Shown here piece after piece: positions 50,506-58,945 of a DNA stretch of 64,000 nt. The position numbers and the translations under genes are program-made. The stretch is from JOPF133 sp052144935 (GTDB lineage: Bacteria > Acidobacteriota > Terriglobia > Bryobacterales > Bryobacteraceae). The notes beneath the pieces were generated by a model. That model was not told the origin of the DNA. It was given only the letters and a program-made list of their open reading frames with translations, and made no database searches. The stretch covers positions 1 to 64,000 of the forward strand of contig JBKQPR010000296.1 in the NCBI GenBank assembly GCA_052144935.1, read 5' to 3'. The first letter of the stretch is position 1; every line of letters starts with the position of its first letter.

Positions 50506-51513
50506 CTAACCCCGCCCCTTGCAGGCGAAGCGCCAGGCGTGTTCCACGATGCTGTGGAGATCGGTGTATTGTGGGGTCCAACCGAGCTTGGTTCGCAACT
50601 TTTCGGAGGCCGCTACCAGCACTGGAGGATCACCCTCGCGGCGGGGGCCGACGGCGTAGGGAACCTCCCTGCCGGTCACTTCCTCGACGGCGCGAACCAT
50701 CTCCAGCACGCTGTGGCCCGTGCCGGTGCCGACATTGAACTGGTCGGATGGGCCGCCGGACATCAGGTATTCGAGCGCCAGGATGTGAGCCCTCGCCAGG
50801 TCGTCCACATGAATGTAATCGCGGATGCAGGTGCCGTCGGGAGTGTCGTAATCGTCGCCGAAGAGGGTGACCGGCTGGCCGGTGAGAACGGCGCGTAACA
50901 GCAGCGGGATGAGGTGGGTTTCCGGTTCGTGCTCCTCACCCAGGTGGCCCTCGGGATCGGCGCCCGAAGCGTTGAAATAGCGCAGACTGACGCTGGTGAT
51001 GTGGTGGATTTCGTCAAACCAGCGGAGCAGCGTCTCCACCATCACCTTGGATTCGCCGTAGGGACTTACAGGGTGGATGGGGAAATCCTCGTGGATGGGA
51101 GTCGCACGGGGAGTCCCGTAGACGGCGGCGGTGGAAGAGAACACGATGTGCTTCACGCCGGCCTGCCGCATGGCCGTGAGGAGCGAAAGCGAGCCGCCTA
51201 CGTTGTTGGCGAAGTAGCGCTCGGGTTCGCGCATGGACTCTCCGACGGCGATGGAGGCGGCGAAGTGCACCACGGCCTCGCACCCGGTCTGGCGCAAGAG
51301 GTCGGCCAAAGCGGCGGTCTCGGAAAGATTCATTTGATGCAGCCGGCCGGCGGGTACGTTGTGGCGGTAGCCCTTCGACAAGTCGTCCGCCACGGCCACA
51401 TCATATCCCTGCCTCAGCAGCAGGCGGACGGTGTGCGAGCCGATATAGCCGGCGCCGCCGGTAACCAGAATTTTTGGTGGATTCACAGGATCTAGAACCG
51501 ATTGTAGTAGCAT
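50506..51513 (-). CDS. galE: UDP-glucose 4-epimerase
   Basis: A 335-residue short-chain dehydrogenase/epimerase. NAD-binding GGAGYIGSHTV lies at about 17-27. The catalytic Ser/Tyr/Lys are in FSSTAAVYG and SPYGESKVMVE. The family-specific SLRYFNASGADPEGHLGE and NVGTGTGHSVLEM are present. It interconverts UDP-glucose and UDP-galactose for polysaccharide synthesis. The ATG at 51513 is only nine bases from the divergent ThDP gene's ATG. A GTG at 51486 immediately before the dinucleotide-binding strand is an alternative that would leave more room. Confidence 0.93.
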   Translation of the reverse strand: MLLQSVLDPVNPPKILVTGGAGYIGSHTVRLLLRQGYDVAVADDLSKGYRHNVPAGRLHQMNLSETAALADLLRQTGCEAVVHFAASIAVGESMREPERYFANNVGGSLSLLTAMRQAGVKHIVFSSTAAVYGTPRATPIHEDFPIHPVSPYGESKVMVETLLRWFDEIHHITSVSLRYFNASGADPEGHLGEEHEPETHLIPLLLRAVLTGQPVTLFGDDYDTPDGTCIRDYIHVDDLARAHILALEYLMSGGPSDQFNVGTGTGHSVLEMVRAVEEVTGREVPYAVGPRREGDPPVLVAASEKLRTKLGWTPQYTDLHSIVEHAWRFACKGRG

Positions 51514-51522
51514 GACGGTTCT

Positions 51523-53301
51523 ATGCCAAACGGGGCACGGCTTTTCGTAGGCGCGGCGGCGCGCTTGGGGATCGATACGGTCTTCACCCTGGTGGGAGAT
51601 CACCTGAATGAAGTGCTGTGGGAGGCGGCGCAGGCGGGCATGCGGATCGTGGATCTGCGGCATGAATCGGGGGTGACGCATGCGGCCGATGCCTGGGCGC
51701 GGATTCATCGCCGGCCAGCGCTTTCGCTGGTCACCGGCGGGCCGGGCCATACCAATTCGCTCACCGGGATTGCCACCGCGCAGCTTGCCGGCAGCCCCTT
51801 GATCGCCGTCAGCGGCAGCCGGCCGTCCCACATGGGGGGCCGCAACGCGTTTCAGGATATCGACCAGCTCGGCATGGCGCGGCCGGTAGTGAAGTGGGCG
51901 GGAGAGCCGCCGGATGCCGATGCCATTCCGGCTTACCTGGAGCGGGCGTACCGGGAAGCCGACTCCGGGCGTAAGGGGGCGGTGCATCTCACCATCCCGG
52001 TAAACCTCTTCATGGCCGAAGCGAAACCAGCGGCGCCCGGCGACCGGCTGCAGGCCGGCCAGTTTCCTCCCGAGCCGGCTCCAGCGGCGTTCGGCAACCG
52101 GCTGCCGATCGGCCAGTTACCCCCCGAGCCGGCCAGGCAACCGGTACCCTGCCGGGAAGTGTTGGAAATGCTGCGCGCTGCCCAGAGGCCGGTGGCCATC
52201 GCGGGGAGCGGGATTTGGTGGGCGCGCGCGGAGGAGGCGCTACGGGGCTTCATCGAACGAACCGGGCTGCCGCTCTATACCATTACGATGGCGCGCGGCA
52301 CGGTTTCCGACGATCATCCGCTGGTGATGGGATATGCCGATCCGGCGCTGAACTATGCCGTACACACGGCATTCCGGGAGGCCGATCTGTTTCTCGCGAT
52401 CGGCAAGCGCATCGATTACCGGCTGGGGGCGCCCTCCGGGCCCGGCGGCGGCACGCGTCTGTTTCCGGCAGAGGCGCGCTTCATTCAAGTCGACATCCAC
52501 GCCCAGGAGCTGGGTCTCAACCGCAAGTTGGATCTGGCCATCTGCGCCGACGCGCGCGAGGCGCTGGAGCAATTGACGGAAGCCGCGGGGCCGGAGAAGT
52601 GGCCGGAGCGGCCGTGGGTCGAGCGGCTGCGCGGCCTGCGGGCGGATTGGCGCGGCCAGCTTGAGGGGGCGGCATCCGATGGATCCACACCGCTGCATCC
52701 GGCGGCCTTTTTCCGCGAGTTGGGCGAAGCGCTGCCACCGGACGTGCTGTACTCGTGGGACGGCGGCGATTTCGCACACTGGGGGCGCGCCATGCTGCCG
52801 GCCCGGCAGGCGGGCGGGTGGCTGCGATTGGGGCCACTGGGCACCATCGGGTCGTCGCTGCCCAACGGGCTGGCCCTGCAACTGGCGCATCCGGACCGGC
52901 GCGTGGTGGCGATCACGGGCGATGGCGCGCTGGGCTTCTACATTGCCGAGATGGACAGCCTGGTGCGCCATCGGCTGCCGTTGGTGCTGATCGTGGGCAA
53001 TGACGCGGCTTGGGGCCTGGAGCGCGAGCTGCAATCGGCGGCGGCGCACGCGGGGGTGACCGGACCCGCGGGAACGGTGGCCTGCGAACTGCGATCCACG
53101 CGCTATGACGTGGTGATGCAGGGATTCGGAGGCGCGGGCGAAACCGTGGAGCGGCTGGAGCAGGTCCGCCCGGCGGTGGCGCGCGCCCTGGCGGCCGGGC
53201 AGCCTTACTGCCTCAACGTGAAGATCCGTGGCGCGCGCTCTCCATTCACCGCGTGGCAGATCGCGGGAAAGGCGAGGCAGCCCGGAATCGGGAAAGCATA
53301 G
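51523..53301 (+). CDS. Thiamine diphosphate-dependent enzyme, acetolactate synthase-like
   Basis: A 592-residue enzyme with the three-domain ThDP decarboxylase/ligase layout. The N-terminal PYR domain has GIDTVFTLVGDHLNE and DLRHESGVTHAADAWARI with the catalytic Glu. The central domain includes RPVAIAGSGIWWARAEEALR. The C-terminal PP domain has ITGDGALGFYIAEMDSLVRH and IVGNDAAWG, the ThDP/Mg motif (GDG...N). It is related to acetolactate synthases and oxalyl-CoA or benzaldehyde lyase-type enzymes; reaction not determined. Between the first two domains, residues about 173-208 contain a tandem 18-residue duplication. No ribosome binding site is visible before the ATG. Confidence 0.85.
   Translation: MPNGARLFVGAAARLGIDTVFTLVGDHLNEVLWEAAQAGMRIVDLRHESGVTHAADAWARIHRRPALSLVTGGPGHTNSLTGIATAQLAGSPLIAVSGSRPSHMGGRNAFQDIDQLGMARPVVKWAGEPPDADAIPAYLERAYREADSGRKGAVHLTIPVNLFMAEAKPAAPGDRLQAGQFPPEPAPAAFGNRLPIGQLPPEPARQPVPCREVLEMLRAAQRPVAIAGSGIWWARAEEALRGFIERTGLPLYTITMARGTVSDDHPLVMGYADPALNYAVHTAFREADLFLAIGKRIDYRLGAPSGPGGGTRLFPAEARFIQVDIHAQELGLNRKLDLAICADAREALEQLTEAAGPEKWPERPWVERLRGLRADWRGQLEGAASDGSTPLHPAAFFRELGEALPPDVLYSWDGGDFAHWGRAMLPARQAGGWLRLGPLGTIGSSLPNGLALQLAHPDRRVVAITGDGALGFYIAEMDSLVRHRLPLVLIVGNDAAWGLERELQSAAAHAGVTGPAGTVACELRSTRYDVVMQGFGGAGETVERLEQVRPAVARALAAGQPYCLNVKIRGARSPFTAWQIAGKARQPGIGKA
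52039..52146 (+). repeat. 54-bp in-frame tandem duplication inside the ThDP enzyme gene
   Basis: GGCGACCGGCTG at 52039 and GGCAACCGGCTG at 52093 begin two units of 54 bases, encoding GDRLQAGQFPPEPAPAAF and GNRLPIGQLPPEPARQPV. They lie in the linker between the first and second domains, where such an insertion can be tolerated. Confidence 0.75.
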
Positions 53302-53354
53302 ACCCGCAGAGCCCCAGCGTCAACGGACATGGTCGTTCAGGGGCGAGGCAACGC

Positions 53355-53434
53355 TTGACGCGGGGGGTGCCCCTTGGGCCCGGAGGCGCAGAGGTACCCG
53401 CGGAGGACACATTCTTGAGTCTTCTCCGCGTCAA
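53355..53434. repeat. Dispersed repeat family B, copy 2
   Basis: TTGACGCGG (53355-53363) and its near-complement CCGCGTCAA at the right end (to 53434) bound the element. Inside are GGTGCCCCTTGGGCCCGGAG (53366-53385) and TGAGTCTTCTCCGCGTCAA (53416-53434), both shared with 33621-33735. It lies between the ThDP gene and the convergent outer-membrane protein gene. Confidence 0.75.
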
Positions 53435-53449
53435 AGAGGTCGCGCGCGG

Positions 53450-54256
53450 TCAGAACATGAACGCGATGCCGACTTCGAGCTGATTGCGCGGCGAAACCGT
53501 GGAATCCTGCGAGAACGTGGAGCCGCCCCAACGGGTATAGCGGATCTCGGGCGTGGTCTTGATGTTGAAATCGTCCACGATGCGGAAGCCCACGCCGATG
53601 GTGCCCCCTACCAGCAAACGCTTGGAAGGGTCCACGATTTGGCTGTTGATGGTGGTGATGTCGGAGGGAGAAATCGTAGTCAGGAAAGAGCTGACATGGG
53701 CCGCGTAGCGGAGCGTGGCGCCGGCAGACACGTACATGCGGGAAAAGGGACCGCTGCCGTGAAACCCGCGGTAGTGGACCAAAATTGGAAGATCGAAGAG
53801 GTAGCCTTTGGTGTCCTCAGTGAAGAATTCATGCTCGCGCTCGTCGAAGCTGGTGGCGGGGTTGTCGATGCCCCAGTAGACGTTGGTTTGCTTGGTGTAG
53901 GCTACGCGGTTGTACAGCAATTCGCCGGTGACGGTCCACTTGTCGCTGCCCCAGTATTCCATGGTCAGGCCGGCTCCCCAAAAGGGGGATTTCGTGGTCG
54001 TGGTGAAGTTCCAGTCCTTGGGCGCCGGCTGCGGAGCGAAGGTGGTAGTCGCAGTGGACTTATTCCCCATGTCGCCGAAGTCTTTGATCGGGAAGTCGCG
54101 CCCGCGAATGCCGAAAGAAAAGTGTTTAGGCTTTACCAGCTTGGGCGCGGTTTCCGGCTGCACCGGGACATCCTGGGCGTAAGCGGCGGAAGTTCCAACT
54201 TGCCAACACGCCGACAAAATCAGGGCGGCCCATGGGGCACTGGTGGATCGTTTCAT
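53450..54256 (-). CDS. Outer-membrane beta-barrel protein
   Basis: A 268-residue protein with a signal peptide (LILSACWQVGTSAAYAQ) and alternating hydrophobic strands, for example FWGAGLTMEYWGSDKWTVTG, YVSAGATLRYAAHV and VGGTIGVGFRIVDDFNIKTT. It ends in Phe (GIAFMF), the usual signal for outer-membrane insertion. Size fits an 8-10 stranded barrel of the OmpA/OprF-like group. No periplasmic binding domain. Specific role unknown. Confidence 0.8.
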   Translation of the reverse strand: MKRSTSAPWAALILSACWQVGTSAAYAQDVPVQPETAPKLVKPKHFSFGIRGRDFPIKDFGDMGNKSTATTTFAPQPAPKDWNFTTTTKSPFWGAGLTMEYWGSDKWTVTGELLYNRVAYTKQTNVYWGIDNPATSFDEREHEFFTEDTKGYLFDLPILVHYRGFHGSGPFSRMYVSAGATLRYAAHVSSFLTTISPSDITTINSQIVDPSKRLLVGGTIGVGFRIVDDFNIKTTPEIRYTRWGGSTFSQDSTVSPRNQLEVGIAFMF

Positions 54257-54350
54257 GTTTAGTAACCTTCGGTTGCGCCGCGGCGCGCCGCTTGGCCGGC
54301 AGTGAAGTCACCAACAGCCGCACGTATGGTTCCACGGATAGCGGCCCGAT

Positions 54351-54385
54351 CCCCGAGTTTAGCATCCCCGGCGGCCAACTCGGGG
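54351..54385. promoter_or_regulatory. 9-bp inverted repeat between divergent outer-membrane protein genes
   Basis: CCCCGAGTT (54351-54359) and AACTCGGGG (54377-54385) are exact complements with a 17-base loop. The site lies in the 386-base gap between two divergent genes, so it could be an operator. A chance stem in GC-rich DNA is also possible. Confidence 0.35.
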
Positions 54386-54548
54386 AGCGGCCCTGGATTT
54401 GCATTTCGACAGGCGCAAAATGACTGCGCGGACTGCTATCTTTAAGGTTTGCCGCGGATCGGGCCGGTTCGCCGGAGGCCGCCGGCGGGCTTCGATTGAG
54501 GCCCCGGCGGTGCGGCGGGCGGGACACACCTGGGCGAAATTGGCCCTC

Positions 54549-54578
54549 TTGTCTTGCGGTATGGGAGTCCACTAATAC
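54549..54578 (+). promoter_or_regulatory. Possible promoter of the TonB-type receptor gene
   Basis: TTGTCT (54549-54554) and TAATAC (54573-54578), separated by 18 bases, resemble sigma70 -35 and -10 elements. They lie 65 bases upstream of the receptor ATG. Confidence 0.35.
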
Positions 54579-54642
54579 TGGAACTAAACGGCGGCTGTAG
54601 CTGCATTGCGGGCCGCGCCAAGAACTTTTTTCTTAGGGCATC

Positions 54643-57600
54643 ATGCAAGGATCAATGAACGAAGTTTCCATCTCTCGCCAAGCGCAGCGGGCCTTCCTGC
54701 TTACCTTTCTCTCGATTGCATTGGCCGCCCTGCTGGCGGCCCAGACGGAGACCGCGACCCTTCGCGGCACGGTAAGAGACACGACCGGGGCCGCGCTGCC
54801 GAGAATTGTGCTGGTGATTTTCGAGATGTCCACTAACACGACGGTCCGGGTCGTGTTGACGGATTCGGGAGGGAATTACAACGCGCCTTACCTGAAGCCG
54901 GGGGCCTACAAGTTGTCGATCATGCAGAAGGGCTATCAGACATTCCTGCAGGATGGCATTCAGCTCGATCCGGCGGAGGTCCGCCGCCTGGACCCGATGT
55001 TGCCGGCGGGAGAGCCGGAGGATACCGCGGCCACCCAAGCGAAGGTCGAGTGGCTGGACCAATCCACCGGGACCCTTCGCGGTACCGTGGACGACAAGGT
55101 GCGCGTGCCGGCCGCGCCGGAGGTGGACCGGATCCCTTCCCCGTTCCCGCTGCTGACGACCACCCCGGGAGTGCAAGGCAACGGGGTCAACCTGGCGCCC
55201 GGCCTGGTGATGGGGGGCATTTCCGACCGCAACAAACAGTCGTATCAACTGGATTCGATTCCCGACGATGTCACCACCGGCAACTATGAACATCCCTACT
55301 TTTTCGAGTTCATGGTGACGACCACATCGAACGCCAGTCTGGACGCCTACCGTCCCAGCAGTTTCGACATGGTCTCGAAGCGCGGCGGCGATGGCTTCCA
55401 TGGCTCGGCTTTCTACCGGCGCGGCGATTCCCGCGCCGATGCGCGGCCTTTCTTCGATCCGCAGAGGGACCTCTACCGGATCGGCGACGCCGGAGGGGAC
55501 GCCGGAGGAGTGGTGTTTAAGGAGCGCCTGTATTTCTACGGGGGATGGGTGTTCATGTCGAACGTGGACACCGAAAATATTTACGCGGATGTTCCCACGG
55601 CACAGGAGCGGGTGCGCGACTTTTCGCAGTTCTTAAACGCGGCGACCACCCCGAACGGGCAGGAGGTGGTGATTCGCGACCCGCGCAACAATGCGCCGTT
55701 CCCCGCTAACCAGATTCCCTCCAACCGCGTCCTGGCTATCCCCAATAACATCCTCAACGACGGTTACTACCCCGCCCCCAACGTGGGCGGCCCGAACCTG
55801 TTCTTTCAGAACTATACGTTCCTGCATCCCTTCGGCCCCTATCTGTATCGCGGCAACTGGCCGACCGGCCGCCTGGATATGCGTCTGGCCGACGAGAACC
55901 ACTTCTTCTTCCGCTGGTCGCAATCGATTACCTCGAGCGTGACGGCCGGCACCACCGGCGAGGTTCTGGATACCACCCAGGAACACAAGTACAGCAGCAT
56001 GATGGCATCGGATACCGAGACCGTGACGCCGTACCTGATCCATCACTTCCTGTTTGGCTACAACACGGACACCGTGCTGCAGGGACAAGGCGTAGGCAAA
56101 GAAACGCCGGGCACCGGCGATAACGCGGTCAACTCTCTGGGCATTCAGGGCACCAACGCGGACGACCATTCGGTGCAGGGATTCCCATCGATCACGGTGA
56201 GTGGCCTGACGCCTCTGGAAATGCCGGCTGGCGGAGGGGCCGTCAATAACGTGGCGGAGAACGACTCGATCCTGACGTTGCGGGACGATGTGGCGTGGTC
56301 CAAAGCCGGGCACGCGTTCAAGATTGGCGGGGATTTCACGCGCTTCAACTTGCGGTTGGGGGAGGTGCCGCTGCTCAACTATGGCGCCTTTAATTTTACC
56401 GGGATGTTCACCGGACTGGGTTTCGCCGATTTTCTGCTGGGGCTGCCGGCCACCAGCGGCCGCATTCTGCAACCCAGGGTCGACGACAAAGTGAAACAGA
56501 CCCTGGGAGGGGCTTACATCACCGACAGCTTCCGGGTAACCCCGAAGCTCACCCTGGATTACGGCGTGCGCTGGGACTACTTCGGTTCGCCGCGCTATAA
56601 CGACGGGTACATGTGGAATTGGAACCCTACAACCGGCAGTGTGGTTGTCGCGCCGGGCACCCTGACCTACGTAAACGAGTACTATCCGACCAACATCAGT
56701 GTGGTGTCGGGGAACCCCGTGCCGAAAGCCAAGACCACCAACTTACGGCCGAGGATTGCGGCGGCCTACCGGCTAAGCGACAACCTCGTGTTGCGCGGCG
56801 GATTTGGCGAATTCACGGATGGCGGAGGTTTCGGCGCCAACGGACGCATCAACAATCCCGACGGGCCGTACCAGCTCGTGGAAACTTACTATAACAGCGA
56901 CACCAACGGCGTGATTCCCTATGCCTGGCCGAATGCCTTTCCCGCCACTCTTTCGGCGTCTTTGATCGCGCCGCAGAATGTCAACGCGCTGCCGGCGAAG
57001 ACCGACGAGGGCGTCATCCGGCAGTACAACGCGACGGTGGAGCGCGTGGAGCACGGGATGATCTTGCGGGCCTCGCTGATCGGCGATCGAGGGGTAGGCA
57101 TGAATTACACGCTGAACGTGAATGCGGCGCAGGCCAGCAAGACTCCGATCACCCAGGCGCGGCTGCCTTTACCGCAATTCGCCGCCGCCGATGAGACGCG
57201 CACGAATGGCTCCTGGCACTACGATTCCGCGCAGGCCCAGGTGCAGCGGCGGGTGGGGCCGGTAACCTTCGATTCCAGCTTTACGTTTGCCAATAACATC
57301 AGCAACTACGCCAACACTTACAATCCGTATAATGTGACGAGTATCTGGACGCGGGATGCATCCGACCGGCGCCTGTACGCCGTAGGCAGCGCCATCTGGG
57401 CGCTGCCGGTCGGCAAGGGGCAGAAGCTGTTCGGCAACGCCGGACCGACCGCCAACAAACTGCTGAGCGACTGGACCCTCCAGACGACCGTGACGATGGC
57501 GTCCGGGCAATATTATTCTCCCCTGTTCACGGGCACGGACCCGGCCAACGCCGTGGTCGGCCAGGTGACGGAGCTGCCGGATTGCGTGGGCAACCCCAAC

Positions 57601-57945
57601 GCCGGCGCGCGCACGCCGAACCAGTGGTTCAACCCCAAGGCATTCGCCGTGCCGCCGGCGAACGCGGGCCGCTATGGCACCTGCGGGATGAACACTCTGG
57701 AGGGCTACCCCATTCATGTGGCGCACGCCAGCCTGTCCAAGCGAATCCCGATCGCCGATTGGCTGACAGCCACGCTCATCATCCAGGCGTCCGACATTAC
57801 CAACACGCCGCACTTTACGATTCCGCAAAACAACCTCTCGAATCCGGGCGCGGGGGCGTTCACGGCGGCCTCGATGGTTGATGCCACTTACTCGGAGCGG
57901 GACGGATACCGCCAGATCGATGTGAAGATGCGATTGGTGTGGTAA
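54643..57945 (+). CDS. Carboxypeptidase-regulatory-domain TonB-dependent receptor-like outer-membrane protein (Oar type)
   Basis: A 1100-residue outer-membrane protein. Signal peptide (RAFLLTFLSIALAALLAAQ), then a CarboxypepD_reg-like domain (TATLRGTVRDTTGAALPRIV, GNYNAPYLKPGAYKLSIMQK). A plug-like region follows (TTTPGVQGNGVNLAPGLVMG, DSIPDDVTTGNYEHPYFFEF), then a long beta-barrel with VSKRGGDGFHGSAFYRRGDS and GVRWDYFGSPRYNDGYMWNW. It ends in DVKMRLVW with the aromatic residue needed for assembly. Oar-like proteins are greatly expanded in Acidobacteria and probably import oligosaccharides or peptides. A second ATG four codons in is preceded by AAGGA and may be the true start. Confidence 0.88.
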   Translation: MQGSMNEVSISRQAQRAFLLTFLSIALAALLAAQTETATLRGTVRDTTGAALPRIVLVIFEMSTNTTVRVVLTDSGGNYNAPYLKPGAYKLSIMQKGYQTFLQDGIQLDPAEVRRLDPMLPAGEPEDTAATQAKVEWLDQSTGTLRGTVDDKVRVPAAPEVDRIPSPFPLLTTTPGVQGNGVNLAPGLVMGGISDRNKQSYQLDSIPDDVTTGNYEHPYFFEFMVTTTSNASLDAYRPSSFDMVSKRGGDGFHGSAFYRRGDSRADARPFFDPQRDLYRIGDAGGDAGGVVFKERLYFYGGWVFMSNVDTENIYADVPTAQERVRDFSQFLNAATTPNGQEVVIRDPRNNAPFPANQIPSNRVLAIPNNILNDGYYPAPNVGGPNLFFQNYTFLHPFGPYLYRGNWPTGRLDMRLADENHFFFRWSQSITSSVTAGTTGEVLDTTQEHKYSSMMASDTETVTPYLIHHFLFGYNTDTVLQGQGVGKETPGTGDNAVNSLGIQGTNADDHSVQGFPSITVSGLTPLEMPAGGGAVNNVAENDSILTLRDDVAWSKAGHAFKIGGDFTRFNLRLGEVPLLNYGAFNFTGMFTGLGFADFLLGLPATSGRILQPRVDDKVKQTLGGAYITDSFRVTPKLTLDYGVRWDYFGSPRYNDGYMWNWNPTTGSVVVAPGTLTYVNEYYPTNISVVSGNPVPKAKTTNLRPRIAAAYRLSDNLVLRGGFGEFTDGGGFGANGRINNPDGPYQLVETYYNSDTNGVIPYAWPNAFPATLSASLIAPQNVNALPAKTDEGVIRQYNATVERVEHGMILRASLIGDRGVGMNYTLNVNAAQASKTPITQARLPLPQFAAADETRTNGSWHYDSAQAQVQRRVGPVTFDSSFTFANNISNYANTYNPYNVTSIWTRDASDRRLYAVGSAIWALPVGKGQKLFGNAGPTANKLLSDWTLQTTVTMASGQYYSPLFTGTDPANAVVGQVTELPDCVGNPNAGARTPNQWFNPKAFAVPPANAGRYGTCGMNTLEGYPIHVAHASLSKRIPIADWLTATLIIQASDITNTPHFTIPQNNLSNPGAGAFTAASMVDATYSERDGYRQIDVKMRLVW

Positions 57946-57961
57946 TCGGCGGTTCGCGGCG

Positions 57962-58290
57962 AAAGCGCCCAATGTCATGTCACTTGGTTTTCTCTCACTT
58001 CCTGTAAGGGAAGCCGGGCTTCCGACGCCCGAGCATTTGAGGGTATGAGCGACGTTGGCTTCGCTTGGGCAACGTGCATTGGGCCGCAAGTTCCAAGACG
58101 CGCAAACTCCTCGTCGAATTCTTTGGGGCCGGTCGACGCTACCAACTTGAGCCACGCACAATCGACAACATCGAGCACCAGCGCGAAGCTGAGTTGGGTC
58201 GACCCGGCTTTTCTGCGCTGCCAGATACATCACAGCGCGCACCAGATTGTACGCTGCGGCGGCCATCACGGTTTCGCTGGAAACCTGGCC
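57962..58290 (-). pseudogene. C-terminal remnant of an IS4-type transposase
   Basis: The minus strand reads AAYNLVRAVMYLAAQKSRVD, then in another frame LDVVDCAWLKLVASTGPKEF and DEEFARL. After a further shift come the family end motifs (QCTLPKR-type basic tail and RRKPGFPYRK). This is the C-terminus of an IS4-family transposase with at least two frameshifts. Its N-terminal part is replaced by IS5-type sequence at 58300. Confidence 0.75.
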
Positions 58291-58299
58291 GCTGCCCAC

Positions 58300-58560
58300 G
58301 CGTGCAAAAACACGGTAGAGCAGGTTGGCGCGCACCTCGCGCTCCACCACTTCATAGCTCCAATTTCGGATATGTTTGAGCAGGAGCAACGGCAGAACCA
58401 CTTCGGCCGGAGTGCCGAGCCGCGGGTGCGGATCTTGGGACGAGCCTTGGCCAGGGCTTCGTAGACGGTGGAAGCAGTTGATTATCGTCCAGCACCTGGT
58501 CCGCTGCCCGCGTCCAGTCCACCTACAAGTCGCATGACCCCCTCGGCAATGAGTCCAACT
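58300..58560 (-). pseudogene. N-terminal remnant of an IS5-type transposase
   Basis: Reading leftwards: VLDDNQLL, then after a frameshift GTPAEVVLPLLLLKHIRNWS and YEVVEREVRANLLYRVFARV. These match the N-terminal region of IS5-like transposases. The text runs directly into the IS4-type fragment, so the two were joined by deletion. No terminal inverted repeats were recognised. Confidence 0.75.
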
Positions 58561-58800
58561 CGCAGATCGCCTCAATGGCGCTCTTCGGCTTCCGGTAGTT
58601 GCCAAGCGACTGGCGCACTTGGGGAACTTGCTCGCTACGCGGGCTGAACTGCCGAGTGCGGCCGCCGGGTTAGCCGATCGTCAGAACTGATTGAGGATGG
58701 CCTTCGCGACGAGCGCATTTGGGGCACCCGCTCGTATGACAGGTAGTGTGTTCGATGAGAGAGCCGCGCCGGACTTCGCTGGTGGAGGGGAGGCGCTTGA
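58561..58800 (-). pseudogene. Decayed DUF6788-like fragment linked to the transposase remnants
   Basis: The minus strand contains EVRRGSLIEHTTCHTSGCPK then, beyond a stop, RTRQFSPRSEQVPQVRQSLG and NYRKPKSAIEAICEL. The order (GSL-x-CxxxxCxK, then a basic segment, then VPxVRxxLxNYRK) resembles short DUF6788-type proteins often found next to transposases. Stops and shifts make it non-functional. Family assignment is tentative. Confidence 0.4.
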
Positions 58801-58945
58801 GGAGCCGCTCGCGACCCTGGATGGCCTGCGTGCGTGTGTGTCATCGCTACGGATGAGACATAATTCGATTCGAGATAGTCAATTCGACAAATGTCTTGGC
58901 CGGGCCGCGGCTCTTCCTGAATGCAGTTGATCTCGGATTGCAGGG

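Noticed and set aside
51514..51987. N-terminal extension of galE across the divergent ThDP gene
   Set aside because: The NAD-binding strand begins about 17 residues after the 51513 start; the extension is antisense to the ThDP enzyme.
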